From Flavobacterium celericrescens (GTDB lineage: Bacteria > Bacteroidota > Bacteroidia > Flavobacteriales > Flavobacteriaceae), in assembly GCF_011392075.1 (NCBI RefSeq), contig NZ_JAAJBV010000006.1, forward strand, positions 62,001 to 126,000: DNA of 64,000 nucleotides. The letters are read 5' to 3'. Position 1 is the stretch's first letter. Every line of letters begins with the position of its first letter. Made by a program: the position numbers and the translations under genes. Below, piece by piece: positions 16,702-26,057 of this stretch. The notes under the pieces were generated by a model. The model saw nothing but the letters and a program-made list of their open reading frames with translations, was not told where the DNA came from and did no database searches.

Positions 16702-16757
16702 CGAGCTATAAAATTGATTCTCATTTTTTTATAACTAATTTTTACATAAATTTAACA

Positions 16758-16777
16758 TTAGAAGTAAAGTTATAAGC
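16758..16777 (+). repeat. 20-bp element, copy 2 (upstream of susC)
   Basis: TTAGAAGTAAAGTTATAAGC, 19 of 20 identical to the element at 15421-15440. It lies 34 bp before the susC start, so it could overlap the promoter or the leader. Confidence 0.55.
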
Positions 16778-16810
16778 AATTAAAAAACAATTTTAACCTA
16801 AACAATTTGT

Positions 16811-19702
16811 ATGAAAACACTGCAAAAAAAGTTACTACTTTTCTTACTTATCTTTCCGATAGGTATTTTTGCACAAAACACACTTAAAGGTGTTGTTTTA
16901 GATGGTACTTCGCAACAGCCTTTGCCTAGCGCAACCATTGTAATAGAAGGTACTAACATAGTAACGTCAACTGATTTTGATGGTAATTTTTCGTTACCAA
17001 ATCTAAAAAAAGGACAAAAATTAATTTTCTCTTATTTAGGATTTAAAGATCAAACATTAGTTTATGAAAATCAATCAACTGTAACGATAACTTTACAGGA
17101 AGACACACAAGAATTAAAAGATGTTGTTGTAATTGGGTATGGATCTGTTAAAAAGAAAGATGCTACTGGATCTGTAACTACTATGACTTCTAAAAACTTC
17201 GTAAAAGGACCAGTAGTTGCTGCGGATCAAATGATTCAAGGTAAAGTTGCTGGGGTTCAAATTACTAACGGAGGTGGAGCACCTGGTGAAGGAGCTACTA
17301 TTAGAATTAGACAAGGGTCGTCTTTAAAAGCAACCAATGACCCTTTATTTGTCATTGATGGCGTTCCTGTTTTACAAGATAACACAGGCGGAAGAAATCC
17401 ATTAGCAACAATTAACCAAAACGATATTGAATCGGTAACTGTTTTAAAAGACGCATCTGCAACAGCTATTTACGGATCAAGAGCATCTAATGGAGTAATC
17501 ATTATTACTACTAAAAAAGGAAAAACAGGTGACTTAAAAGTAAATTATAATGGTAATGTTTCTTTAAGTGAAATTTCTACTAAAGTAGATGTTTTAAGTG
17601 CTAATCAACTAAGAGATTATGTAAATACTTTTGGTAGTGCAAATCAACAAGCACTTCTAGGTACAGCAAATACAGATTGGCAAAACGAGGTTTATAGAAA
17701 AGCCTTAGGAACTGACCACAACGTATCTCTATCTGGAGGAATTGACAATATTACATATAGAGCATCTGTTGGTTTAACTGATATGAATGGTATTTTAAAA
17801 AGAGACAACATGAATAGAGCAACAACAGGTGTGGCTTTAGTAGGTAACTTTTTTGACAACCATTTAAAAGTGGAGTTAAACAATAAAACTTCTGTAATGA
17901 GAAACAATTACAGTAATAGAGGTGCTATTGGTTCGGCTATTTCTTTTGATCCTACACAAAATGTAAAAAATCCAGACGGAACATATTTTGAATGGAATAA
18001 CCAATTAGCAGGTAGAAACCCTGTTGCTTTATTGGAACAATTCAATAATTATGGTAACAACTTTAGAAGTTTAGGAAACGTTCAAACAGAATATAAACTA
18101 CACTTCTTGCCAGAATTAAAATTAATTGCCAATTTTGGATATGATTATACAACGGGTAGAAGTTATGGAAATTCTTCACCTGATTATGCTTATGATGTAA
18201 CAGATAACTATGAAAACAAAAATTACAGCAGAAACCGCTTAATGGATTTGTTTTTCAACTACAAAAGAGACATCAATGCAATAAATGGTTCTGTTGAATT
18301 AACTGCTGGTTATAATTATCAAAACTTAGAATACTATGGCAGTGGACTATCTGTAAATAATGCTATTATTTCAAATAGCGCTCCTTATTATAATGAATTA
18401 AACTTACAATCATTTTTTGGAAGAGCAATTGTTAATTTATACGACAAATATATTTTAACAGCAACCTACAGAAGAGATGGTTCGTCAAGATTTACTGAAA
18501 ACTTTAGATGGGGTAACTTCCCTTCTGCAGCATTTGCATGGAAAATAGATGAAGAAAGTTTTATTAAAAACGTTTCTTCAATTTCAAATCTTAAATTAAG
18601 ATTAGGATGGGGTATTACGGGTCAACAAGATACCGGAAGTTACTATCCTTCTCAAGCAACTTATTTGTCATCTGATGCGCAAGCACAGTACCAATTTGGC
18701 AATCAATTTTACACTACAGTTCGTCCAGAAAGATACAATCCTAACTTAAAATGGGAAGAAACTGAAACTAGAAACATTGGATTAGATTTTGGATTCTTAA
18801 ATGATAGAATAACAGGTTCTGTAGATGTTTATGAAAAAAGAACAAAAGATTTATTAGCATTTATTCCAAATCCACCATTTTTTGGTTTTTCAAATTATGA
18901 CAACTACAATATTGGAAAAACAAAAAACCAAGGTATAGAAATTGCTGCTGAAGTAATTCCTGTAAAAAATGACAATTTCACATTAAGTGTTGGTGGAAAT
19001 ATTACTTTCCAAAATTCAGAACTTACTGATTTAATTGATGGTGCGCCAGGTTTTGGAATAGAAACGGGTGGAATTGCAGGAGGAATTGGTAATAATATTC
19101 AAATTCAAACTGTTGGTTACACACCAAATTCATTCTTTGTTTATGAACAAGCTTATGACAATCAGGGGAATCCTATTGATGGTGTATTCATTGACAGAAA
19201 CGGTGATGGTTCTATTACAACTGCTGACCGTTATATTTATAAAAAACCAAGCGCTGATATTTTTTACGGTTTTTATACAAACTTAACATACAAAAACTGG
19301 GATATGTCTATGTCTTGGAGAGGAAGTTGGGGTAATTATGTATACAATAACGTAGATTCTAATTTAGGATGGAGTAATCAAGTTTTAATTAGAGAAACAG
19401 ACTTAGGAAATGCAGTTACTGAAATTTTAAACACTAATTTTAGCTCTACATCAGCTGAAAGATTTCAGTCTGATTATTATATTCAAGATGCTAGTTTTGT
19501 ACGCTTAGACAACCTTACTATTGGATATAATTTTGAAAAATTTATGTCTGAAAAAGTTAGTGCAAAACTATCATTAGGTGGACAGAATTTATTATTAATC
19601 ACTGATTACAAAGGTATTGATCCAGAAGTAAGTGGAGGTATTGACAATAATATTTATCCAAGACCAAGAATTTATACATTAGGATTAAATGTAAACTTTT
19701 AA
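16811..19702 (+). CDS. susC: SusC-like TonB-dependent outer-membrane oligosaccharide transporter
   Basis: The 963-residue protein has a signal peptide (MKTLQKKLLLFLLIFPIGIFAQ), a carboxypeptidase-D regulatory-like domain (TLKGVVLDGTSQQPLPSATIV to about residue 98), a TonB plug (KDATGSVTTMTSKNF to SNGVIIITTKKGK, about 115-238) with the SusC signature DPLFVIDGVPV, and a long beta-barrel ending in aromatic LGLNVNF. It should transport maltodextrins across the outer membrane with the SusD lipoprotein encoded 9 bp downstream. It is first in the rightward susC-susD-susE arm, divergent from the LacI-type gene and preceded by both candidate control sites. Complete; no frameshift. Confidence 0.94.
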   Translation: MKTLQKKLLLFLLIFPIGIFAQNTLKGVVLDGTSQQPLPSATIVIEGTNIVTSTDFDGNFSLPNLKKGQKLIFSYLGFKDQTLVYENQSTVTITLQEDTQELKDVVVIGYGSVKKKDATGSVTTMTSKNFVKGPVVAADQMIQGKVAGVQITNGGGAPGEGATIRIRQGSSLKATNDPLFVIDGVPVLQDNTGGRNPLATINQNDIESVTVLKDASATAIYGSRASNGVIIITTKKGKTGDLKVNYNGNVSLSEISTKVDVLSANQLRDYVNTFGSANQQALLGTANTDWQNEVYRKALGTDHNVSLSGGIDNITYRASVGLTDMNGILKRDNMNRATTGVALVGNFFDNHLKVELNNKTSVMRNNYSNRGAIGSAISFDPTQNVKNPDGTYFEWNNQLAGRNPVALLEQFNNYGNNFRSLGNVQTEYKLHFLPELKLIANFGYDYTTGRSYGNSSPDYAYDVTDNYENKNYSRNRLMDLFFNYKRDINAINGSVELTAGYNYQNLEYYGSGLSVNNAIISNSAPYYNELNLQSFFGRAIVNLYDKYILTATYRRDGSSRFTENFRWGNFPSAAFAWKIDEESFIKNVSSISNLKLRLGWGITGQQDTGSYYPSQATYLSSDAQAQYQFGNQFYTTVRPERYNPNLKWEETETRNIGLDFGFLNDRITGSVDVYEKRTKDLLAFIPNPPFFGFSNYDNYNIGKTKNQGIEIAAEVIPVKNDNFTLSVGGNITFQNSELTDLIDGAPGFGIETGGIAGGIGNNIQIQTVGYTPNSFFVYEQAYDNQGNPIDGVFIDRNGDGSITTADRYIYKKPSADIFYGFYTNLTYKNWDMSMSWRGSWGNYVYNNVDSNLGWSNQVLIRETDLGNAVTEILNTNFSSTSAERFQSDYYIQDASFVRLDNLTIGYNFEKFMSEKVSAKLSLGGQNLLLITDYKGIDPEVSGGIDNNIYPRPRIYTLGLNVNF

Positions 19703-19711
19703 TAAAAAACT

Positions 19712-21319
19712 ATGAAAAATTTAAAATTTAAACTTTTAAGCTTGGCTTCAGTTTTTGTTTTAGCACTAATTTCTACTTCATGTGTAGATGAGCTTAGCAC
19801 AGAACCTGAAGGAACACAGCAAACCGCTGAAGAATTGTTTCAAGATCCAGCATCTTACAAACAATTTTTAGCCAAGTTATATGCTGGTTTAGCTACTACT
19901 GGACAACAAGGACCAGCAGGTAGTGGAGACGTAGCAGGAATTGACGAAGGATTTAGCCAATACATTAGAAATTATTGGAACTTCCAAGAATTAACAACTG
20001 ATGAGGCAATTATTGCATGGAATGATGCAACAATTAAAGATTTTCATTGGCATACATGGACGGCTTCTGATGGTTTTGTTAAGGCTACATATTATAGATT
20101 AGCTTTTCAAGTAACTAATTGTAATGAATATTTAAGACAAACTACAGATGAAAAATTAGATGCTAGAGGAATTACGGGAGCAATTCGTGATGAAATTAAA
20201 ATCTATCGTGCAGAAGCTCGTTTTTTAAGAGCTATGAGCTACTGGCACATAATTGATTTGTTTGGTGGTGCTTCTTTAGAAACAGAAAACTCATCAACTG
20301 AATTTCACTTGCCAGATTATGCAAATAGAGCAGAATTATTTGCTTTTGTAGAGCAGGAATTAACAGATATGGAAGCCGATTTAATGGCTCCTAATTCAAA
20401 TGAACAATTTAGAGTTGACAAAGCCGCAGCGTGGATGTTAAAAGCTAAATTATTAATGAATGCTCAAGTATATGTAGGAACTGATAGATATGCAGACGCA
20501 TTAATATATATCAACAAAGTAATAACTGAAACAAGTTATTCTATTAATCCAAACTATAGAAATTTATTCTTAGCTGATAATGACACTAATGGAGCTCAAA
20601 ATGAGTTTATCTTTGCCGTAGCTTTTGACGGATTACACACAAAAACATACGGAGGAACAACATATTTAACTCATGCTCCAGTTGGAGGAAGTATGACCGC
20701 TTCTAATTTCGGTATCAATGGCGGATGGGCTGGATTAAGAACTACATCTGCTTTTGTTAGTAAATTCAATGGAATGGACAATGACTCAAGAAAGCAGTTT
20801 TACACATCTGGACAAACTTTAGAGATTGCTAATGTAGGAACATTTACTGATGGATATGCAATTTCAAAATGGAAAAATGTGGACATCAATGGAGTTCAAG
20901 GATCTGATGCTGCTGGAGATTTTGTTGATATAGACTTTCCTGTATTTCGTTTAGCTGACGCATATTTAATGTATGTTGAATGTTTTGCTAGAGGAGCTGG
21001 AGGATCTGCTTCAACTGCTGTTGGATACATTAACGCACTAAGAGAAAGAGCTTATGGCAATACTTCTGGAAATATTTCAAGCTTACCATCTGATGCATTA
21101 CAGTTTGTCTTAGATGAAAGAGCAAGAGAATTACATTGGGAAGGACATAGAAGAACAGACTTAATTCGTTTTGGCAAATTTACGGGTAGTTCTTATGTAT
21201 GGCCTTGGAAAGGTAATGTTCCTAATGGAGCACCAACACCAAGTTACAGAAATGTTTTCCCAATTCCACAGGATGCAATAAATGTTAATCCTAAATTAAT
21301 TCAAAACACAGGTTATTAA
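19712..21319 (+). CDS. susD: SusD-like surface starch-binding lipoprotein
   Basis: The 535-residue protein has a lipoprotein signal with C24 in LISTSCVDEL, the N-terminal region TAEELFQDPASYKQFLAKLYAGLATTGQQ, the SusD-family helical repeats (IKIYRAEARFLRAMSYWHIIDLFGG) and the C-terminal RxxDLIRFGKF-type motif LDERARELHWEGHRRTDLIRF. It forms the lid of the SusC channel on the cell surface and binds alpha-glucans. It follows susC by 9 bp and is followed by a SusE-like gene after 17 bp. The amylase gene beyond the terminator gives the likely substrate. Confidence 0.93.
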   Translation: MKNLKFKLLSLASVFVLALISTSCVDELSTEPEGTQQTAEELFQDPASYKQFLAKLYAGLATTGQQGPAGSGDVAGIDEGFSQYIRNYWNFQELTTDEAIIAWNDATIKDFHWHTWTASDGFVKATYYRLAFQVTNCNEYLRQTTDEKLDARGITGAIRDEIKIYRAEARFLRAMSYWHIIDLFGGASLETENSSTEFHLPDYANRAELFAFVEQELTDMEADLMAPNSNEQFRVDKAAAWMLKAKLLMNAQVYVGTDRYADALIYINKVITETSYSINPNYRNLFLADNDTNGAQNEFIFAVAFDGLHTKTYGGTTYLTHAPVGGSMTASNFGINGGWAGLRTTSAFVSKFNGMDNDSRKQFYTSGQTLEIANVGTFTDGYAISKWKNVDINGVQGSDAAGDFVDIDFPVFRLADAYLMYVECFARGAGGSASTAVGYINALRERAYGNTSGNISSLPSDALQFVLDERARELHWEGHRRTDLIRFGKFTGSSYVWPWKGNVPNGAPTPSYRNVFPIPQDAINVNPKLIQNTGY

Positions 21320-21336
21320 TAATTAAAAAATAGAAT

Positions 21337-22404
21337 ATGAAAAATATAGTAAAATCAGTATTTATTTTATTTGGTGCTCTTGCAGTATCATGTAGTGTTG
21401 ATGATGTTCAAGACAGACCAGTTATTGAAGGTGTAGATTCACCAGTATTATCAGCTCCAGAATCTGGAAGCGCATATGTATTATCTCCTGCAACTATGAC
21501 TCAACAAGCAGAGCGTTTTGTTTGGTCAAAAGCAAATTATAATGGAGATGTAGCAATTAGTTATGCTTTAGAAATTGATGTTGAAGGTGGAGATTTCTCT
21601 GCTCCTCAAAGTTTAGGAGGAACAACTGGAGCTTTACAACTTTCTGTTTCTCAAGAAACATTAAATACTGCATGTTTGGCACTTGGTGCAACTCCTTACA
21701 CTGCTGCAAATTTTGATGTAAGAGTGGTATCTAGCGCTTCAGGCTTTGACTTAATGGGTTCAAACAAAGTTACAATTATTGTAACTCCATTCACTACCGA
21801 TCTACCACAAATCGCAGTTCCAGGTAACCACCAAGGATGGTCTCCAAGTACAGCTCCAAGATTAGCTGCTTCAGGATTTGGACAAACTGATTATGAAGGA
21901 TATGTTGCTTTAGATGGTGAGTTCAAATTTGTAGGCCCTAATGGTTCTGGCGCTTACGAATGGGGTAATGATGATTGGGGTGATGATGGTACATTTTCAG
22001 GAATGTTAGCATTAACTGGTGAATCTAATTGTACAGCAACTGCTGGTTATTATAAAATCAATGCAAATACTACAACATTAGCTTACACTACAACACTAAC
22101 AACTTGGGGAGTATTAGGTTCTGCTACAGCTCCTGTTACAGGTGGTGACGGTTGGGGTACAGATGCAAATATGACGTATAACCCAACTACTAAAAAATGG
22201 TCAATTGTTATCAACTTAGTAGGAGGTCAAGAAATCAAATTTAGAGCTAATGATGCTTGGGGATTAAACTACGGAGATAATGGTGCTGACGCTTCTTTAG
22301 AAGAAGGCGGTTCTAATATTGCAGTTCCATCTACTGGTGATTATTTAGTTGAATTAGATTTATCTAATCCTAGAGCTTATACTTATACTTTAACACCACA
22401 ATAA
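21337..22404 (+). CDS. SusE-like surface glycan-binding lipoprotein
   Basis: The 355-residue protein has a lipoprotein signal (C19 in ALAVSCSVDD), an N-terminal SusE-type Ig-like domain (SPVLSAPESGSAYVLSPATM to VTIIVTPF, about 37-150) and two C-terminal SusE/SusF carbohydrate-binding modules: the first around PGNHQGWSPSTAPRLA, the second around WGVLGSATAPVTGGDGWGTDANM. Tryptophans in these loops normally stack on starch. Such proteins hold starch at the cell surface beside SusCD. It is the third gene of the rightward arm and is followed by a strong terminator. Confidence 0.88.
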   Translation: MKNIVKSVFILFGALAVSCSVDDVQDRPVIEGVDSPVLSAPESGSAYVLSPATMTQQAERFVWSKANYNGDVAISYALEIDVEGGDFSAPQSLGGTTGALQLSVSQETLNTACLALGATPYTAANFDVRVVSSASGFDLMGSNKVTIIVTPFTTDLPQIAVPGNHQGWSPSTAPRLAASGFGQTDYEGYVALDGEFKFVGPNGSGAYEWGNDDWGDDGTFSGMLALTGESNCTATAGYYKINANTTTLAYTTTLTTWGVLGSATAPVTGGDGWGTDANMTYNPTTKKWSIVINLVGGQEIKFRANDAWGLNYGDNGADASLEEGGSNIAVPSTGDYLVELDLSNPRAYTYTLTPQ

Positions 22405-22416
22405 TAATAAAATTTT

Positions 22417-22446
22417 AAAAGGCTGTCTTTTACGAGACAGCCTTTT
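22417..22446. terminator. Intrinsic terminator after the SusE-like gene
   Basis: AAAAGGCTGTCT, loop TTTACG, AGACAGCCTTTT: a 12-bp perfect stem with a T-run, 13 bp after the stop. It separates susCDE from the downstream amylase gene. Confidence 0.9.
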
Positions 22447-22463
22447 TATTAAATCAAATAGCT

Positions 22464-25361
22464 ATGAAAAAAACCCTACTATATATTTTATTTTTTATAA
22501 CAAGTATTGTTTCTCAAGCACAAGTAACCATTACGCCAAGTAGTTTTAATGTAACAGACCAAATAACAATTACCGTTTCAACTGCAGCACAAACTTGTAA
22601 CTTAGTAGGAACATCTCCAACAAAAGTGTATATGCACGCAGGAATTGGGGATGACTCTAATGCGTTCGGTTTTGGAGTTGTTGGAAACTGGGGACAAGAT
22701 GACAGTGTAGGCCTGATGACAAACAATGGAAATGGAACTTGGAGTATAACATTAACACCAAGTACTTATTTTGGATTAAATACGACTCAACAAGCAAATG
22801 CAACTAAACTTGGAATGGTATTCAGAAATGCAAATGGAAGCCAAACCTTAAAATTGCCTCCTTCATGTGGTGACTTTATCTTTAATGTTGGTACTTTTCA
22901 AGTTAACTTAACTTCGCCTTCTAATAATAGTGCAACTATTATGGCTGCTGGTGGAAACTTAAATATTACAGCTACGAACACAGGAGGAAATGCCAATTAC
23001 AACTTAAAAGCTAATGGCACAAGTATAAATACAGCTACGACAGCATCATATTCATACAACCACACAAATATAACAGCAAATACAAGCTATGAACTTGAAG
23101 TCACTATAGGAGCTTCAACTATCACAAGAAGGTTTTCAGTAATTGTAACACCGACAACCATCTCTGAGGCATTACCTGTAGGACTAAAAAATGGCATAAA
23201 TTATAATACATCAGACTTTTCAAAGGCCACTCTAGTATTAGATGCGCCTGGTAAAGACTTTGTTTATGTAGCGGGTAGCTTTAATAACTGGAATCCTAAT
23301 AGTAGTTATGCCATGAAAAAAGACCCTACAACAGGTAAATTTTGGCTAGAACTTAACGGATTGACTTCTGGAGTAAATTATTCTTATCAATATTGGGTTG
23401 TAGATCAAACGCCTATTGCAAATTCACCAGCATTAGTAAAAACTGCCGATCCTTGCTCCACAACTGTACTTTCTTCATATGATGACCCATGGATTCCAAG
23501 TACAACTTATCCAGGATTACCTGCTTTTCCAACAGCATCAGGTCAAGAAAGAGAAGTTACATTATTAAAAACAGGTCAAACACCATACAATTGGATTTCT
23601 ACAAGTTTTACAAAACCAAATAAAGATAAATTGGTAGTTTACGAATTACTAATTAGAGATTTTGATGCTGATAGAAATTTTCAAGATGTAATTGATAGAA
23701 TTCAATATTTCAAAGATTTAGGTATAAATGCAATAGAACTTATGCCTGTAATGGAATTTGAAGGAAACGAAAGTTGGGGATACAACACTGCTTTCCATAT
23801 GGCTTTAGACAAATTTTATGGTACACCAGAAAAATTTAAAGAATTAGTCGATTTATGTCATCAAAATGGTATTGCTGTAATCTTGGATATTGCTTTTAAT
23901 CACGCCTTTGGAAGAAATCCTTTAATTAGAATGTGGATGAACGACCCTGAAGGTGATGGTTGGGGTGGTCCAGCAAGCGATAATCCATATTTTAACACAA
24001 CTGCAAGACACAGTTATAGTGTTGGAGAAGATTTTAATCACTCTTCAACCTATACAAAAAACTACGTCAAACAAACAATAAATCATTGGATAACAGAATT
24101 TAAAATCGATGGTTTCAGATGGGATTTAACAAAAGGTTTCACACAAGCTTGTTCTAGTGGTGATGATGCATGTACAAACGCATACCAACAAGACAGAGTT
24201 GATGTTTTAAAAGAATATGCTGATTATTCTTGGACGCTGGATAATGACTTTTATGTGATTTTTGAGCATTTAGGAACAGATGCAGAAGAACAACAATGGG
24301 CTAATTACAGATTAGGTGAAGGCAAAGGAATTATGATGTGGGGTGAAATGTACACTCAATATAGAGAATTAGCAATGGGATATGCTACGCAAAATATTTC
24401 TAGAATGTCACACACAAGTCGTGGTTTTACAGGAAAAAGATTAATGGGTTATCCAGAAAGTCATGACAAAGATAGAATGATGTATGAAGCAGTAACATAC
24501 GGAAATGGTGCTGGAGCTTTTCCTGTAAACGGAAATTTAACAAATGCTTTAAATCGAATGGGTTCAATTGGAGCTACAAGTATTTTAGTGCCTGGTCCAA
24601 AAATGATATGGCATTTTGCTGAATTAGGAAATAACCAATCTATCTACACCTGTGATAATGGCACCGTAAATGATGAAAGTGCAACCACACCTGGAGATTG
24701 TAAATTATCTACTAAAGAACAAGTTCAATGGACGCAAAATTGGTTAGCAGACGCAAGAAGAACTTCTATACTAAGTGATTGGTCAAAAATGATCAAACTA
24801 AAAACTTCGGAACCTGTATTTATGGGCGATCACGCAATTAGCCCTGACGCAAATAATGTCAAACAACGAATTTATATCTATAACAATTCATTTCCAACAA
24901 CTCAACTGAGAAATGTAGTGGTTTTAGCTAATTTTTCTGTTGCAAATTTGACTATTAATCCAAGTTTTCCAACAGATGTATATACTTATCCGATGACATG
25001 GTACGATTTAATGGATAACAATACACCAGTAGTTATCAGTAGCCCAACAGCACTAATAACTGTAAATTCAGGAAGATTCAGAGTGTTTGGTAATCAACCT
25101 TCAACACTAAGTTCTGATGATTTTGATACAATTTCAAATGAAATTTTTATATATCCAAATCCTACTAGAAATAGTTTTTCTGTTTCAAAAGAAGTAAAAC
25201 AAGTAGAAATTTACACTTTAACAGGACAATTAGTAAAATCATTTGAGAATGTAAGTGCTGAATATCAACTGAACATAGAAACTCTTGAAACAGGAATTTA
25301 TATAATAAAAGTTACAGATAACAATGGTCTAAGCCAAACAAAGAAATTAATAAAAGAATAA
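22464..25361 (+). CDS. Secreted multidomain GH13 alpha-amylase with type IX sorting domain
   Basis: The 965-residue protein has a signal peptide (cut after about residue 20), an N-terminal starch-binding-like beta region, a second Ig-like segment, a CBM48-like module (FVYVAGSFNNWNPNS, near residues 267-281) and a GH13 barrel. Catalytic residues: nucleophile D554 in DGFRWD, acid E601 in VIFEHLG and D668 in PESHDKDR. The C-terminus is a type A T9SS domain (IYPNPTRNSFSV to SQTKKLIKE), so it is exported through T9SS and kept on or released from the surface. It should perform the first cut of starch, replacing SusG of Bacteroides. It is transcribed after a terminator, so it may have its own promoter or depend on read-through. 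Confidence 0.9.
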   Translation: MKKTLLYILFFITSIVSQAQVTITPSSFNVTDQITITVSTAAQTCNLVGTSPTKVYMHAGIGDDSNAFGFGVVGNWGQDDSVGLMTNNGNGTWSITLTPSTYFGLNTTQQANATKLGMVFRNANGSQTLKLPPSCGDFIFNVGTFQVNLTSPSNNSATIMAAGGNLNITATNTGGNANYNLKANGTSINTATTASYSYNHTNITANTSYELEVTIGASTITRRFSVIVTPTTISEALPVGLKNGINYNTSDFSKATLVLDAPGKDFVYVAGSFNNWNPNSSYAMKKDPTTGKFWLELNGLTSGVNYSYQYWVVDQTPIANSPALVKTADPCSTTVLSSYDDPWIPSTTYPGLPAFPTASGQEREVTLLKTGQTPYNWISTSFTKPNKDKLVVYELLIRDFDADRNFQDVIDRIQYFKDLGINAIELMPVMEFEGNESWGYNTAFHMALDKFYGTPEKFKELVDLCHQNGIAVILDIAFNHAFGRNPLIRMWMNDPEGDGWGGPASDNPYFNTTARHSYSVGEDFNHSSTYTKNYVKQTINHWITEFKIDGFRWDLTKGFTQACSSGDDACTNAYQQDRVDVLKEYADYSWTLDNDFYVIFEHLGTDAEEQQWANYRLGEGKGIMMWGEMYTQYRELAMGYATQNISRMSHTSRGFTGKRLMGYPESHDKDRMMYEAVTYGNGAGAFPVNGNLTNALNRMGSIGATSILVPGPKMIWHFAELGNNQSIYTCDNGTVNDESATTPGDCKLSTKEQVQWTQNWLADARRTSILSDWSKMIKLKTSEPVFMGDHAISPDANNVKQRIYIYNNSFPTTQLRNVVVLANFSVANLTINPSFPTDVYTYPMTWYDLMDNNTPVVISSPTALITVNSGRFRVFGNQPSTLSSDDFDTISNEIFIYPNPTRNSFSVSKEVKQVEIYTLTGQLVKSFENVSAEYQLNIETLETGIYIIKVTDNNGLSQTKKLIKE

Positions 25362-25377
25362 ATTTATAGTTAGTTAG

Positions 25378-25407
25378 AAAAAGCCGGCTAAACCGGCTTT
25401 TTTTTTA
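25378..25407. terminator. Intrinsic terminator after the amylase gene
   Basis: AAAAAGCCGG, loop CTAAA, CCGGCTTTTT, followed by more T, 16 bp after the stop. GC-rich core and long T-run. Confidence 0.92.
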
Positions 25408-26012
25408 ACTAAAAGAAAGGTCTTTTAGAATCTATTTACATGATAAAATCATTGAATTTTAAAATGAATAATTGAATTCCAAAAATCTTGAAGAGTAAAT
25501 TTCTATTATTAATTCTATGCCGATTCTCGGCTTCACTCCTGTTATTGCTATGGGAACGAAACAACAAACCAGAAAAAATTCTTTGAAATATCTCCAAATT
25601 ATTCTCCACAAAGACAAAAAAATTAAGCGCAGCGTGAAACAAATATTGCAGATGGTTTTTTTTGATTTCTTTATAATTCATTTTTACGCTATTCGTATAG
25701 GTTGAATTGGATTTTATATCTGTATATTCTCCTATTTTATTACGTTAATTTATCATGAAGGCAAAATATAAGCTATTATTTATCAAACATATAGTCTCTC
25801 CGCCTATCATTTCATCTTGACCAATTTTCATTTTAGATATAATTTTAGTACATCTTTTATTGTTGAATTTGAATTTCAACCATTGGTAGTTTTTAGTTTA
25901 TTATTTACAGTAATTAATGCAATTATTTTTCCAGTTTCAAAGTTTGTAATTAAAGTGAAAATTGTCTGTCTAACTAATTAATACATATTTGACTTCTTGA
26001 CTATAAATCATA
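25408..26012. other. Gene-poor stretch of about 600 bp, no supported gene
   Basis: Between two strong terminators lies AT-rich DNA. Short open frames exist on both strands near 25436-25705 but none has a convincing start, domain or neighbour. The part at 25500-25650 is less AT-rich than the rest and contains a small hairpin GCCGA-TTC-TCGGC (near 25518), which hints at a degraded gene or repeat copy. From 25740 to 26010 I see only AT-rich DNA with scattered stops. Confidence 0.5.
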
Positions 26013-26038
26013 AAAAAACACCCCAAAGGGTGTTTTTT
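26013..26038. terminator. Intrinsic terminator of the BNR/PA-domain protein gene
   Basis: AAAAAACACCC, loop CAAA, GGGTGTTTTTT: an 11-bp stem with T-runs on both sides, 20 bp beyond the stop of the leftward gene at 26058. Confidence 0.9.
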
Positions 26039-26057
26039 GTTCTTTCTTAATATTCAA

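Noticed and set aside
25436..25705. Overlapping open frames on both strands, 62-81 codons
   Set aside because: They overlap antisense to each other, have no domain and no clear start context, and lie between terminators; not supported as genes.
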